Shown one piece after another: positions 10,138 to 18,946 of a stretch of 64,000 bases of DNA (positions within the stretch are counted from its first letter, which is position 1; the number at the start of each line of letters is the position of its first letter). The position numbers were made by a program, and so were the translations under genes. Source of the stretch: Desulfopila aestuarii DSM 18488. GTDB taxonomy: Bacteria > Desulfobacterota > Desulfobulbia > Desulfobulbales > Desulfocapsaceae. Below the pieces are notes generated by a model, which saw nothing but the letters and a program-made list of their open reading frames with translations, did no database searches and was not told the origin of the DNA. The DNA lies in contig NZ_FRFE01000008.1 of NCBI RefSeq assembly GCF_900143695.1, forward strand, positions 1 to 64,000. The letters are read 5' to 3'.

Positions 10138-12456
10138 TCAGCAAAAGGCTAGCCTGGCTACCGCCCTGGCGGCAAACATCTCAAGTTTTTTTCGGAGGAG
10201 CTGATAATGCTCACAATCTTTAGCATGGATGGCACAGACGATTATTCCACATCCGGCTCCACCCGAATGCATAGGCACACAGAGCAACATCTCTGCATCC
10301 ATAAGGCGTAACAGCTGTTTATCCGCCATCGCACGAAGTGCGCTAGCCGACAAGACACTAAATCTTACATTGTGATAGGCGTCAACAATCCTGCTTTCCG
10401 ATGAAGCTGTCATAAAAGACACATTCTCTATAAAATCATGTCCATAACAGAGGGGATATCCCTCAGCCCGCAGTTGACGATGACGCTGATCAGGAAAGAG
10501 ACAGATTACTCGACTAAGGCCAAAGAGCAGATGTAGTCCCCGACAAATGGCGCGCACCTCTTCTCCAAGATTGCCGGATTGACTGGGAGCGGGCAACCAG
10601 CCCTGCAAGGTGGTGAACTCCACCGCCTGCCGGCGGTATTGACGCAGCTTCTGGCAGGCTCCTTCGATGTCGGCATCCTGTCGTCGTGGAATAGAATACG
10701 TGGTAGCCAACCGCAGCAAGTCTTGACTCACGGTCTGCATACTGATGAAAACCTGCGCTGCAGAGAGCTTGAAAATTTCCCGGGCCTCCTCCACTGCCTT
10801 GGTTACCTTCTCCTCCAACGGACTGCAAAGCATGTGAGCCAGACAAACCAGCCTGGTCATATCAAGAGCAGTGGCAATACGTTCACTTGTTTCAGCGTGA
10901 TAGCGCGCCGCGTCGACAATGAAACTGTTCAGCCCCCAGCCGGCCAAAATCTCCGCACCCAATTCGGCATGGGTCATCCCCACGACCTCCCTCTCAGCCA
11001 GAAAGGCCTCTTCCGTGTGGGCGTGAGGTGGGCAGTCGCTATACATTTTTGAGAACCTGCTCTGGAGCGCCATCCTGCCAATATCATGAAGCAAGCCAGC
11101 AATATAGGCTTCTTCCGGAAATGGATAGTCGATCAACCTGGCAAGAGCCTCGGACATCAGCCCGCAACGGCAGCTATGCGCCCAAAGCTCATTGGTGGCC
11201 ATGAAATCTTCAACCACTTCAGCCTGGAGCAGATTATCAGTGGCAGTAGTGACCAGAAACCGCCGCACCGTTTCCTCGCCAAGCTCCTGAAAAATATGCT
11301 CGACATGGAACGCCCCTTCCTCCTTCGGCAACCGAACACAATGATACGCCTCCAGCAAGCGACCAAGCAGCGCCGGATCGTGAGAGATGATGCGCTGCAT
11401 CTCATCTACCGTCAACTCACCGTAACTTTCCAGTTCCAGCAGATGACTGTAGATTGGTGCTGGGCCAGGAATCCTGCCGACGGTGAGAAGACCACCACAA
11501 GGTTCGCATTCGCCAACAGCCACATCGTGTTTTTCAGAGCTTTCTTCATTTTCCGCGGTCGCTGTTGCCTGTGATGCCAACGACTTGTCGCCAGAACCGG
11601 CTTCGGCGACACTTCCTTTACGAGGAGTAGGTCGATCTTCACCGGGCAGTATCAGCGAGGAGCTGACAAAATGGGCATAGCGGGTCCAGAACCCATCATT
11701 ATCGGACTGTTCGGGCCCCTCCTCCGTCCGCACCAGATTCGACACCAGCGCCCGTATGCATTGGGAGAATACGGATTCCGGGTAAAGCGCAACAGCTGGA
11801 TACTGAAGAGACACCGCTTTTGCCAGCAGAGGATCGAACAGTACCGCTCCACCGGGAGCCACATCGATTTTCAGATGTTTATCAGCAACAGCTTTGAAAT
11901 GTAGGTAAGTCTTTTTCGCCTGAGGAATGGAAGAGCATCGATTGACCAGAACTTTGACTGTGCCCTGGTAATTATTCAAGGAAAGTACTTTCAGTACCGA
12001 ATATGCGTCAGCCAGGGAGGTGGCCTCTGCCGTCAGTACCAGAATGGTCTCTTTTGCAGAAAGGCAAAAGGAGATTACGCCACGGGATATACCCGAGGCC
12101 GTATCAATCAGGAAAAAATCGTAACCGGAGAATGCTGCAAACCGCTCCACCAGGCTGCCAAGCTGTGCCGAATCAAGATTGGCAATCTGCTCGACGCCAG
12201 AACTGCCGGGAACGATATCGACCCCCAGATCGGTCTTTATCAGGATCTGTTCAAGCGGTGCATCCTCAAAAAGCAGATCATCAATGGTCTTTTCCGGATG
12301 AAGCCCAAACAGCAGGTTCACGTTGGCCAGACCAAGATCCGCATCAAAGAGACAGGTCCGGTATTGCCGTCTGGCAAGCTCCACGGCGATATTTACACTG
12401 ATGTTGGTCTTACCGACCCCACCCTTGCCGCTTGTTATGACAATTGCTTTTGTCAT
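10138..12456 (-). CDS. MinD/FlhG-type ATPase fused to HDOD and GAF-like domains
   Basis: A 772-residue three-part protein. Residues 1-245 form a ParA/MinD superfamily ATPase closest in feel to FlhG/FleN: deviant Walker A KGGVGKT (Lys11 and Lys16), DADLGLANVNLLFG, and FFLIDTASG. A low-complexity linker (about 250-315, rich in E, S, A) joins an HDOD domain (about 322-545) with HDPALLGRLLEAY and LLHDIGRMAL. The last 170 residues resemble a GAF domain. FlhG-type ATPases count or position polar structures such as flagella; HDOD proteins act in signalling. No flagellar gene is nearby. Instead it lies 273 bp upstream of the HDOD-GAF kinase operon on the same strand. The fusion is unusual and its function is not known to me. 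Confidence 0.82.
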   Translation of the reverse strand: MTKAIVITSGKGGVGKTNISVNIAVELARRQYRTCLFDADLGLANVNLLFGLHPEKTIDDLLFEDAPLEQILIKTDLGVDIVPGSSGVEQIANLDSAQLGSLVERFAAFSGYDFFLIDTASGISRGVISFCLSAKETILVLTAEATSLADAYSVLKVLSLNNYQGTVKVLVNRCSSIPQAKKTYLHFKAVADKHLKIDVAPGGAVLFDPLLAKAVSLQYPAVALYPESVFSQCIRALVSNLVRTEEGPEQSDNDGFWTRYAHFVSSSLILPGEDRPTPRKGSVAEAGSGDKSLASQATATAENEESSEKHDVAVGECEPCGGLLTVGRIPGPAPIYSHLLELESYGELTVDEMQRIISHDPALLGRLLEAYHCVRLPKEEGAFHVEHIFQELGEETVRRFLVTTATDNLLQAEVVEDFMATNELWAHSCRCGLMSEALARLIDYPFPEEAYIAGLLHDIGRMALQSRFSKMYSDCPPHAHTEEAFLAEREVVGMTHAELGAEILAGWGLNSFIVDAARYHAETSERIATALDMTRLVCLAHMLCSPLEEKVTKAVEEAREIFKLSAAQVFISMQTVSQDLLRLATTYSIPRRQDADIEGACQKLRQYRRQAVEFTTLQGWLPAPSQSGNLGEEVRAICRGLHLLFGLSRVICLFPDQRHRQLRAEGYPLCYGHDFIENVSFMTASSESRIVDAYHNVRFSVLSASALRAMADKQLLRLMDAEMLLCVPMHSGGAGCGIIVCAIHAKDCEHYQLLRKKLEMFAARAVARLAFC

Positions 12457-12875
12457 GCCCTTTGTTGTACGTATCCCGTCTCGTTGTTGGTGCGGCCGGC
12501 ATCTTGCTGCATCTTCAGTGTATATAAGGAAACCACTCCCCGTTCAAAGAATAATCTTTAACACTTACACGACATTCCCACACTTCGTCAATACTCGTTT
12601 AAAGTGATTATTTCTTTTCCGCCGGAATTCATAAAGATGGTCTCATTACGTGAATATCACATATTCTTCACCGTCTGAAGCAGAATAACGCCACAACCAC
12701 CTGCTGATGGTGCAACAAGAAAATATCCAACAGTTCACATTTCCCCCCTTCTATTTGCTATTTGGTTGATCATGGATATACTTGAGGTAGGATCTAATAA
12801 GATACAGATACTTAGCCTTCTCCTACCCGGCCGTAGAACCCGACCAACCCACCGTTCTTCCGAAAAGGAGACACT
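12457..12875. other. Intergenic region between divergent signalling and 2-oxoacid dehydrogenase operons
   Basis: This 419-bp stretch separates the minus-strand MinD-HDOD-GAF gene from the plus-strand E1alpha gene and must carry both promoters. A good ribosome site, AAGGAG, lies just before the E1alpha ATG at 12876. The AT-rich part at about 12740-12815 is the likeliest promoter area, but I could not single out a convincing -35/-10 pair. No convincing ORF or RNA gene is seen. Confidence 0.5.
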
Positions 12876-13982
12876 ATGCCTCGCTCCCGAATTGATATTC
12901 CCGAAACCATTCACTACCTCTCCATCCTCGACGAACACGGGGTGCTGGATACGGAACTTGAACCGCAAATTGACGACAAAACATTAATAGCACTCTACTC
13001 GGCCATGCTGCTCGGTCGCCGTTTCGATGAACGAATGCTTGATCTGCAGCGCCAGGGCCGCATCGGCACATTCCCGCCCATTAAAGGGCAGGAAGCCGCT
13101 CAGATAGGTTCCATTTTTCAACTGAAATCGACAGACTGGTTCGTTCCCGCCTTCCGTGAAACCGCCGCCGAGATCTGGCGTGGAAGGTCGCTTGAAAGCA
13201 TACTCCTCTATTACAACGGCTTTAACGAAGGGACCATTATTCCTGCCGACCAGCGCGATCTGCCGATGGCCGTACCGGTGGGCTCTCAGATCCTTCACGC
13301 AACCGGTCTCGGTTACGCTGCCAGGTATCGCGGCACAGATGAAATCGTCATGACCTATTTTGGTGACGGTGCCACCTCGGAAGGAGATTTCCACGAAGGT
13401 TTGAACTGTGCCGCAGTTTACCAGGCACCGGTGATCTTCATCTGCCAGAACAACCAGTGGGCCATTTCTATTCCGCTGAAACAGCAGACTCACTCAGCCA
13501 CCATCGCCCAGAAGGCCCTGGCCTACGGAATGCCAGGCATCCAGGTGGACGGCAACGATGTGCTCGCCGTCTATACCGCCGCTCAAGAAGCTGCAGAACG
13601 AGCCAGGAATGGCGACGGCCCAACCCTCATTGAATGTGTGACCTACCGGGTAATGATGCACACCACTGCCGACGATCCCAGTCGTTACCGAGATGATGAA
13701 GAGGTGGAACGATGGCGGCAAAAAGATCCCCTCACTCGATTTGCCGTGTATTTGCAGAACAAGGGACTACTGGACCAATCAAGAGAGCAGGAGATCGAGA
13801 CCGAGGTGCTTGCCAAGATCCAGACTGCGGTGGACTCCGCCGAAAAACAGATGAAGACACTCGGCGAACCACTCGACATGTTTAATCACCTCTACGCCAA
13901 AATGCCTCCCTCTCTGCAGTGCCAGAAAGAGGAAGTCCGGCAGTATCTTGCAAATAACACAGGCGAGGTGCACCATGGCTAA
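12876..13982 (+). CDS. pdhA: 2-oxoacid (pyruvate or branched-chain) dehydrogenase E1 alpha subunit
   Basis: Thiamine-diphosphate-dependent decarboxylase alpha subunit, 368 residues, of the alpha2beta2 E1 type found in Gram-positive PDH and in branched-chain ketoacid dehydrogenases. The ThDP/Mg motif is visible as GDGATSEGDFHEGLN...CQNNQWAIS (about residues 166-197). The RYRDDEEVERW segment resembles the phosphorylation-loop region of the family. AAGGAG lies 8 bases before the ATG. It overlaps the beta subunit by 8 bp, and E2, E3 and an amino-acid dehydrogenase follow. The family includes both PdhA and branched-chain (BkdA) enzymes. The downstream leucine-type dehydrogenase and the leucine operon elsewhere in the window favour, but do not prove, branched-chain substrates. 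Confidence 0.9.
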   Translation: MPRSRIDIPETIHYLSILDEHGVLDTELEPQIDDKTLIALYSAMLLGRRFDERMLDLQRQGRIGTFPPIKGQEAAQIGSIFQLKSTDWFVPAFRETAAEIWRGRSLESILLYYNGFNEGTIIPADQRDLPMAVPVGSQILHATGLGYAARYRGTDEIVMTYFGDGATSEGDFHEGLNCAAVYQAPVIFICQNNQWAISIPLKQQTHSATIAQKALAYGMPGIQVDGNDVLAVYTAAQEAAERARNGDGPTLIECVTYRVMMHTTADDPSRYRDDEEVERWRQKDPLTRFAVYLQNKGLLDQSREQEIETEVLAKIQTAVDSAEKQMKTLGEPLDMFNHLYAKMPPSLQCQKEEVRQYLANNTGEVHHG

Positions 13983-14952
13983 GATGACTATGGTTCAGGC
14001 TCTCAACCTGGCACTCAAACAGGAAATGGCTCAAGATGACAGTGTGGTGCTGCTGGGCGAGGATGTCGGCCCAGACGGCGGCGTGTTCAGGGTCACAGAC
14101 CAGTTGATCGACATCTATGGCAAAGAACGAGTCATCGACACACCATTGGCGGAATCGGCCATTGTCGGCATGGGCATCGGCATGGCCATCCACGGTTTGA
14201 AACCGGTCTGCGAGATCCAGTTTTCAGGTTTCGCCTACCAGAACTTCCACCAGTTGGAAAACCATGCGGCACGAATGCGCTGGCGCACCCAGGGGCGTCT
14301 CACTGTACCCATGGTGATGCGTGCGCCGTATGGCGGTGGAGTCCGGGCGCTCGAGCACCACTCAGAAAGCCGTGAAGCCTACTGGGCGCATACCCCTGGA
14401 CTGAAGATGGTTATTCCGTCCGGGCCACGCAATGCCCGGGCATTACTTGTCGCAGCCATCCGCGATCCCGATCCGGTTATTTTCTATGAGGCTAAAGGGC
14501 TTTACCGGGCCTTTCGTGAGGAAGTCCCAGAGGAAGAGGAAGTGATGGAGATCGGAGTCCCTCAGCTGGTACAGGAAGGCGACGATGTAACCTTTATATC
14601 CTACGGTGCCATGCTGCGGCCTGCCCTTGAAGCGGCCGAACAACTCGCAGCCGAAGGGATAAACGTAGAGGTTATCGACCTGCTCACCATTTCGCCCCTT
14701 GATGACCGGTTGCTGATAGAATCGGTAAAAAAGACCGGTCGGGCGGTGATTGTCCATGAGGCCCCACGCAGTTTCGGTGCCGGAGCCGAGATTGTCAGCC
14801 GTTTGCTGGAAGGGGCCTTCTATTATCTCGAAGCACCTGTGCAGCGGGTCACCGGCTATGATATAGTGATTCCATATTTCAGCAGAGAAAAAGCATACAT
14901 GCCCGACACAGCCCGCATTATCAAGGCAGCCCGGGCAACACTCAACACGTAA
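13975..14952 (+). CDS. pdhB: 2-oxoacid dehydrogenase E1 beta subunit
   Basis: Beta subunit (325 residues) pairing with the preceding alpha chain to complete the ThDP active site. The transketolase pyrimidine-binding domain runs from about 4 to 180 (ALNLALKQEMAQDDSVVLLGEDVG; TPLAESAIVGMGIGMA), and the C-terminal transketolase domain from about 195 to 320 (VIDLLTISPLDD; VHEAPRSFGAGAEI). I chose the ATG at 13975, inside the last codons of the alpha gene and preceded by GAGGTG. A longer frame from 13948 has no supporting ribosome site. The 8-bp overlap implies translational coupling and equal subunit supply. Confidence 0.92.
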   Translation: MAKMTMVQALNLALKQEMAQDDSVVLLGEDVGPDGGVFRVTDQLIDIYGKERVIDTPLAESAIVGMGIGMAIHGLKPVCEIQFSGFAYQNFHQLENHAARMRWRTQGRLTVPMVMRAPYGGGVRALEHHSESREAYWAHTPGLKMVIPSGPRNARALLVAAIRDPDPVIFYEAKGLYRAFREEVPEEEEVMEIGVPQLVQEGDDVTFISYGAMLRPALEAAEQLAAEGINVEVIDLLTISPLDDRLLIESVKKTGRAVIVHEAPRSFGAGAEIVSRLLEGAFYYLEAPVQRVTGYDIVIPYFSREKAYMPDTARIIKAARATLNT

Positions 14953-14966
14953 GAGCGGGAGTTTCC

Positions 14967-16271
14967 ATGGCCACATCCTTTCGTCTGCCCGATCTGGGCG
15001 AAGGCGTACATGAAGCAGAGATTCTGGCAGTAGCGGTTACTGTCGGTCAATCCGTCAAAGAGGGCGAGCCACTCCTTGAAGTGGAAACCGACAAAGCCGC
15101 GGTAGAGATCCCCTCGCCGGTTACCGGACTGATACGTGAGATCCATGTCCAGCCTGGCGATATCGCCAAAGTGGGTGATGTACTCATCAGCTTTACCGTT
15201 GAGGAAAAACTCCAAGAGACAAAACCATCCAGGCAAGAAGCCGCCCAGCCCGATTCAGCGCCGGAACCTGCGGTTTCTACGCCGACCAAAGCACCAGCAG
15301 TCGACAAAAAACGCCCTGTACCCGCCTCCCCGTCGACCAGAAGGTTGGCCCGGGAACTGGGGGTGGATCTCCATCTCGTCACACCCACCGGTTCAAGCGG
15401 TTTGGTCACCAAAGAAGATGTACAACGGTTTGCCGAAAGCCCCGCATTAAAAGCCGAACCTCAACTGAAACGCTCCGAGGTTAGTGAGAGTTATCCACCA
15501 ATAGTGCAGGCTCACACAGACATTGCTCCGTTGCCCGACTTCAGCCAGTTCGGAGAAGTTGAACGGTTGCCGTTCCGCTCAATCCGGAGGGCTACCGCCA
15601 ATCGAATGTCCGCCTCTTGGTCCCAGATTCCCCATGTCAACTGCCAGGACATGGTGGATATCACCATGCTCGAAGAGTTTCGACAGCGGCATAAAAAGGA
15701 GATTGCTGCCATCGGCGGACGACTGACCATGACCGTATTCGCCCTGAAGGCGGTGGCCACGGCCCTGAAGAATTATCCTCAGTTTAACGCCAGCCTCGAT
15801 CTCGCCAATCAGGAAATCATCATCAAGAAATATTTTCATATCGGTGTGGCCGTGGATACCGAGCACGGCCTGATGGTGCCGGTAATCCGTGACGTTGATC
15901 GCAAATCGATCAAAGAGCTGGCTGTCGAACTGCACGAGGCTATCAGCCGGGCCAGGGAACGAAAAGTGAACCGGGAAGAGCTGCTCGGCGGCTCATTCAC
16001 CATCACCAATGCTGGGGCTATCGGCGGCAGTCATTTTTCCGCCATCATCAACCATCCTGAAATCGCTATCCTAGGCCTTGGGCAAGGGCGAATGCAACCG
16101 GCGGTCTTGACGGATAAAGAGGGCAACCATACCATCGTACCGCGGCTGATGATGCCGATTGTCCTCTGCTTCGACCACCGGGTCGCCGACGGGGCAGACG
16201 CCATTCGTTTCCTGCAGGTCATCATCAATGGCCTGAAAGACCCGGACGAATTGCTGATAACCATGATTTAA
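14967..16271 (+). CDS. pdhC: Dihydrolipoamide acyltransferase (E2) of the 2-oxoacid dehydrogenase complex
   Basis: Core acyltransferase of 434 residues. One lipoyl domain (1-78) carries the modified lysine in ETDKAAVE (Lys43). A Pro/Ala/Lys linker leads to a peripheral-subunit-binding domain (about 113-152, ASPSTRRLARELGVDL...LVTKEDVQRF). The catalytic domain (about 205-434) ends with DHRVADGADA, giving catalytic His404 and Asp408. A single lipoyl domain is common in branched-chain E2 and Gram-positive PDH E2. It begins 14 bp after E1 beta and ends 9 bp before E3. E2 sequence alone does not tell acetyl- from branched-acyl-transferase. Confidence 0.93.
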   Translation: MATSFRLPDLGEGVHEAEILAVAVTVGQSVKEGEPLLEVETDKAAVEIPSPVTGLIREIHVQPGDIAKVGDVLISFTVEEKLQETKPSRQEAAQPDSAPEPAVSTPTKAPAVDKKRPVPASPSTRRLARELGVDLHLVTPTGSSGLVTKEDVQRFAESPALKAEPQLKRSEVSESYPPIVQAHTDIAPLPDFSQFGEVERLPFRSIRRATANRMSASWSQIPHVNCQDMVDITMLEEFRQRHKKEIAAIGGRLTMTVFALKAVATALKNYPQFNASLDLANQEIIIKKYFHIGVAVDTEHGLMVPVIRDVDRKSIKELAVELHEAISRARERKVNREELLGGSFTITNAGAIGGSHFSAIINHPEIAILGLGQGRMQPAVLTDKEGNHTIVPRLMMPIVLCFDHRVADGADAIRFLQVIINGLKDPDELLITMI

Positions 16272-16280
16272 GGAGACACC

Positions 16281-17708
16281 ATGGTAATGGGTGACATGGA
16301 AATGACGGTGGATCTCGCCATCATCGGCAGCGGGCCGGGCGGCTACGGCGCAGCCTTTCGAGCCGCCGACCTCGGTCTCGATGTGGCCCTCATCGACCCG
16401 CGCCATCGCCCCGGCGGAGTCTGCTTGCATGAAGGTTGCATCCCTTCGAAGACCTTTCTCTTTCTGGCCGAGATGATCCTCAATGCGCGCCGGGTCGAAA
16501 AGATGGGGTTGCACTTTGGTACGCCCAGGATTGATATCGCAGCGATGGCTGCCTGGAAAGGTGAAGTGATCGACAATATGGCGGGCGGCCTGGTGCACCT
16601 CTGCCAGCAACGTGGCATCCAGCTGATCCGTGGCATCTCCCACTTTGAAAATGCTACCACTCTCCGGCTTGAAGATTCGGAACTGAGCCGACTGAAATTC
16701 AAAAACGCCATTATCGCGACAGGCTCCACACCAATCACCTTCCCCGGCACCAGGTCCACAACCAGCAGCCGGATCATGCGTTCAGCCGAAGCACTGAGTC
16801 TTGCCGATGTCCCGCATAATCTGCTCATTGTCGGCGGTGGCTATGTGGGACTTGAGTTGGGTACCGTGTATGCAGCCCTTGGCAGCAACGTCCAGCTCGC
16901 CGAACTACAGGAACGGCTGCTGCCGGCAGTAGACCCCGATCTGGTGGCGCCACTTCATCGCAGTCTCACCGAGCTGTTTGAGCAGATCCACCTTGCCACC
17001 GCAATCAAACGAATGGAAGAAACCGCGGACCATGTGCAAGTAACCCTCGCCACCCCGAATGGTGAACAGGAACAGCGATTTGACAAGGTGCTGGTTGCCA
17101 TGGGCCGAACTCCGGCCACCACCAATCTCGGCCTTGCCAACACCCAGGTGGAGATGAACGACAAAGGCTTTATTGTGGTGGATGAGCAGCAGCGGACCGC
17201 TGAGCCAAACATCTTCGCCGTAGGCGATGTTGTTGGTGGCATGATGCTGGCCCACACAGCCACCCGCGAAGGCAGGATTGCAGCAGAAGTAATCGCCGGC
17301 CAATCATCCACCTTTGACGCACGCGCCATCCCGGCCGTGATCTACACCGATCCACAAATCGCCTGGTGCGGCCTCACCGAGCAGCAGGCAGTAAAGGAAA
17401 ATATCCACATCACCGTCTTGAAATATCCCTGGAAATATTCCGGAAGAGCCAACACCATGGGTGCGACCGACGGGTTGACCAAGATCCTGGCCGATCCGGA
17501 AAGCGGCAGGATTCTCGGCATCGGCATCACCGGCCGTGAAACGGAAGGCATGATCGCCGAAGGCGTGCTGGCCATCGAGATGGGCGCCCTGGCCGAAGAC
17601 ATGGCCCTCAGCCTTCACCCACATCCGACCCTTTCGGAGACGGAAGGCGAAGCGGCCGAAATATTTCTTGGCAGCCCAACACATCTGTTACCCAAACAGA
17701 AAAGGTAA
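16281..17708 (+). CDS. lpdA: Dihydrolipoyl dehydrogenase (E3)
   Basis: FAD flavoprotein of 475 residues that reoxidises the lipoyl groups of E2 with NAD+. Visible features are the FAD motif GSGPGGYGAAFRAADLG near the N-terminus, the redox disulphide CLHEGCIPSK (Cys48-Cys53), the NAD-binding GGGYVGLELG (about 185), the second FAD contact AVGDVVGGMMLAHTA, and the C-terminal active-site HPHPTLSE. The start at 16281 is supported by AAGGAGAC just upstream, although other Met codons follow at residues 3, 6 and 8. It closes the E1-E2-E3 operon and is probably co-transcribed with the amino-acid dehydrogenase 61 bp downstream. Confidence 0.95.
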   Translation: MVMGDMEMTVDLAIIGSGPGGYGAAFRAADLGLDVALIDPRHRPGGVCLHEGCIPSKTFLFLAEMILNARRVEKMGLHFGTPRIDIAAMAAWKGEVIDNMAGGLVHLCQQRGIQLIRGISHFENATTLRLEDSELSRLKFKNAIIATGSTPITFPGTRSTTSSRIMRSAEALSLADVPHNLLIVGGGYVGLELGTVYAALGSNVQLAELQERLLPAVDPDLVAPLHRSLTELFEQIHLATAIKRMEETADHVQVTLATPNGEQEQRFDKVLVAMGRTPATTNLGLANTQVEMNDKGFIVVDEQQRTAEPNIFAVGDVVGGMMLAHTATREGRIAAEVIAGQSSTFDARAIPAVIYTDPQIAWCGLTEQQAVKENIHITVLKYPWKYSGRANTMGATDGLTKILADPESGRILGIGITGRETEGMIAEGVLAIEMGALAEDMALSLHPHPTLSETEGEAAEIFLGSPTHLLPKQKR

Positions 17709-17769
17709 AACAGGCCGCCGTATACCATTTCCTTTTCCTTCAGGCGGCCGCAACCGACGAGGTGACCAC

Positions 17770-18882
17770 ATGGATGAAATCTCAAGGTTTGCTGACGAAT
17801 TCGGCCCCACCAAGATCCTGCACGTCTATGAACCACGAAGCGGCCTAAAAGCTATTCTGGTGGTGGATAACGTCGCCGCCGGTCCCTCCGTTGGCGGCAT
17901 CCGTATGGCCAAGGATGTGACTGTCGAAGAGTGTTTTCGGCTGGCCCGGGCCATGACCATGAAAAACGTAGCAGCTGGCCTGCCTCATGGAGGCGGCAAG
18001 GTGGTAGTTTATGGCGACCCGAAGATGGCACGGGAAAAAAAAGAAACCCTGATTCGCGCCCTGGCTTGTAGCTTACGAGACATTCGTGAGTACATCCTCG
18101 CCCCCGACATGGGCACCAATGAAGAATGCATGGCCTGGATTAAAGATGAAGTCAACCGGGTTGTGGGATTGCCCACCGAACTCGGTGGCATCCCGCTCGA
18201 TGAGATCGGCGCCACCGGCTGGGGACTGTTTCACGCCATCGATGTGGCGGCGGAGTACTCCGGATTTTCACTCAAAGGTGCAAAATTTGTGATCCAGGGC
18301 TTCGGGGCGGTGGGTAAACACAGCGCCGTATTTCTCGAAAAACATGGCGCTGTGATGGTGGGAGTAGCCGACTCGGGCGGGGCTATTGTCAACAAAAATG
18401 GCATCGACGTCGATGAACTCGTTGCACTGAAAAAATCTCAGAAAAGCGTAACGTCCTACCATAAGGCCGAGACCATCGACCCAGTAGAGCTTCTGGCGGT
18501 TGATTGCGATGTATGGATTCCGGCGGCACGGCCAGACATCATCAACGAGCAGAATGTGAAGAAGATGAGAACCAGGATGGTAGCCCAGGGTGCAAATATC
18601 CCATGTACGCCCGGTGCGGAGCAGTATCTCCATGATCATGGCATTCTCTGCCTGCCCGACTATATCGCCAACGCAGGTGGCGTTATCTGCGCCGCCACCG
18701 AATATCAGGGAATGACACAAGCACAGGCTATGAGCCGAATTGAAGAAACCCTGCGCCGCAATACCGCCCATATCCTGGCCAGGGCAAAAGAAGAAAAAGT
18801 CACCCCGCGGGCGGCGGCCGACGACTTTGCCCGAAACCGGCTCAAAAAGATTATGGCCTCCAAACGCTGGTCTATTTTCTGA
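17770..18882 (+). CDS. Glu/Leu/Phe/Val dehydrogenase family protein (leucine dehydrogenase-like)
   Basis: NAD(P)-dependent oxidative deaminase, 370 residues, the usual length for leucine dehydrogenase (about 360) rather than glutamate dehydrogenase (about 420-450). The N-terminal catalytic domain shows GPSVGGIRM and HGGGKVVVYGDPK with catalytic Lys77. The Rossmann domain begins with VIQGFGAVGKHSAVFL (about 175). The start at 17770 follows GAGGTG and is preferred to an upstream frame that would overlap lpdA. The position directly behind E1-E2-E3 suggests a route amino acid to 2-oxoacid to acyl-CoA. Substrate is an inference: PHGGGK is also seen in glutamate dehydrogenases. Confidence 0.85.
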   Translation: MDEISRFADEFGPTKILHVYEPRSGLKAILVVDNVAAGPSVGGIRMAKDVTVEECFRLARAMTMKNVAAGLPHGGGKVVVYGDPKMAREKKETLIRALACSLRDIREYILAPDMGTNEECMAWIKDEVNRVVGLPTELGGIPLDEIGATGWGLFHAIDVAAEYSGFSLKGAKFVIQGFGAVGKHSAVFLEKHGAVMVGVADSGGAIVNKNGIDVDELVALKKSQKSVTSYHKAETIDPVELLAVDCDVWIPAARPDIINEQNVKKMRTRMVAQGANIPCTPGAEQYLHDHGILCLPDYIANAGGVICAATEYQGMTQAQAMSRIEETLRRNTAHILARAKEEKVTPRAAADDFARNRLKKIMASKRWSIF

Positions 18883-18909
18883 TTTTGGCAGACACCTGCT
18901 TTTTCCCGA

Positions 18910-18940
18910 ACCGGCACCTCATCGCCCAAAAGGTGCCGGT
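18910..18940. terminator. Hairpin between convergent genes
   Basis: Perfect 10-bp inverted repeat, ACCGGCACCT (18910-18919) and AGGTGCCGGT (18931-18940), with an 11-base loop, placed between the ends of the amino-acid dehydrogenase (plus) and the thioesterase (minus). There is no clear T-run, so it is a probable but not typical bidirectional terminator. Confidence 0.55.
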
Positions 18941-18946
18941 CAGCCA

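Noticed and set aside
12735-12968. Minus-strand 77-codon frame upstream of the E1alpha gene
   Set aside because: It overlaps the start of a certain gene and has no ribosome site; antisense shadow.
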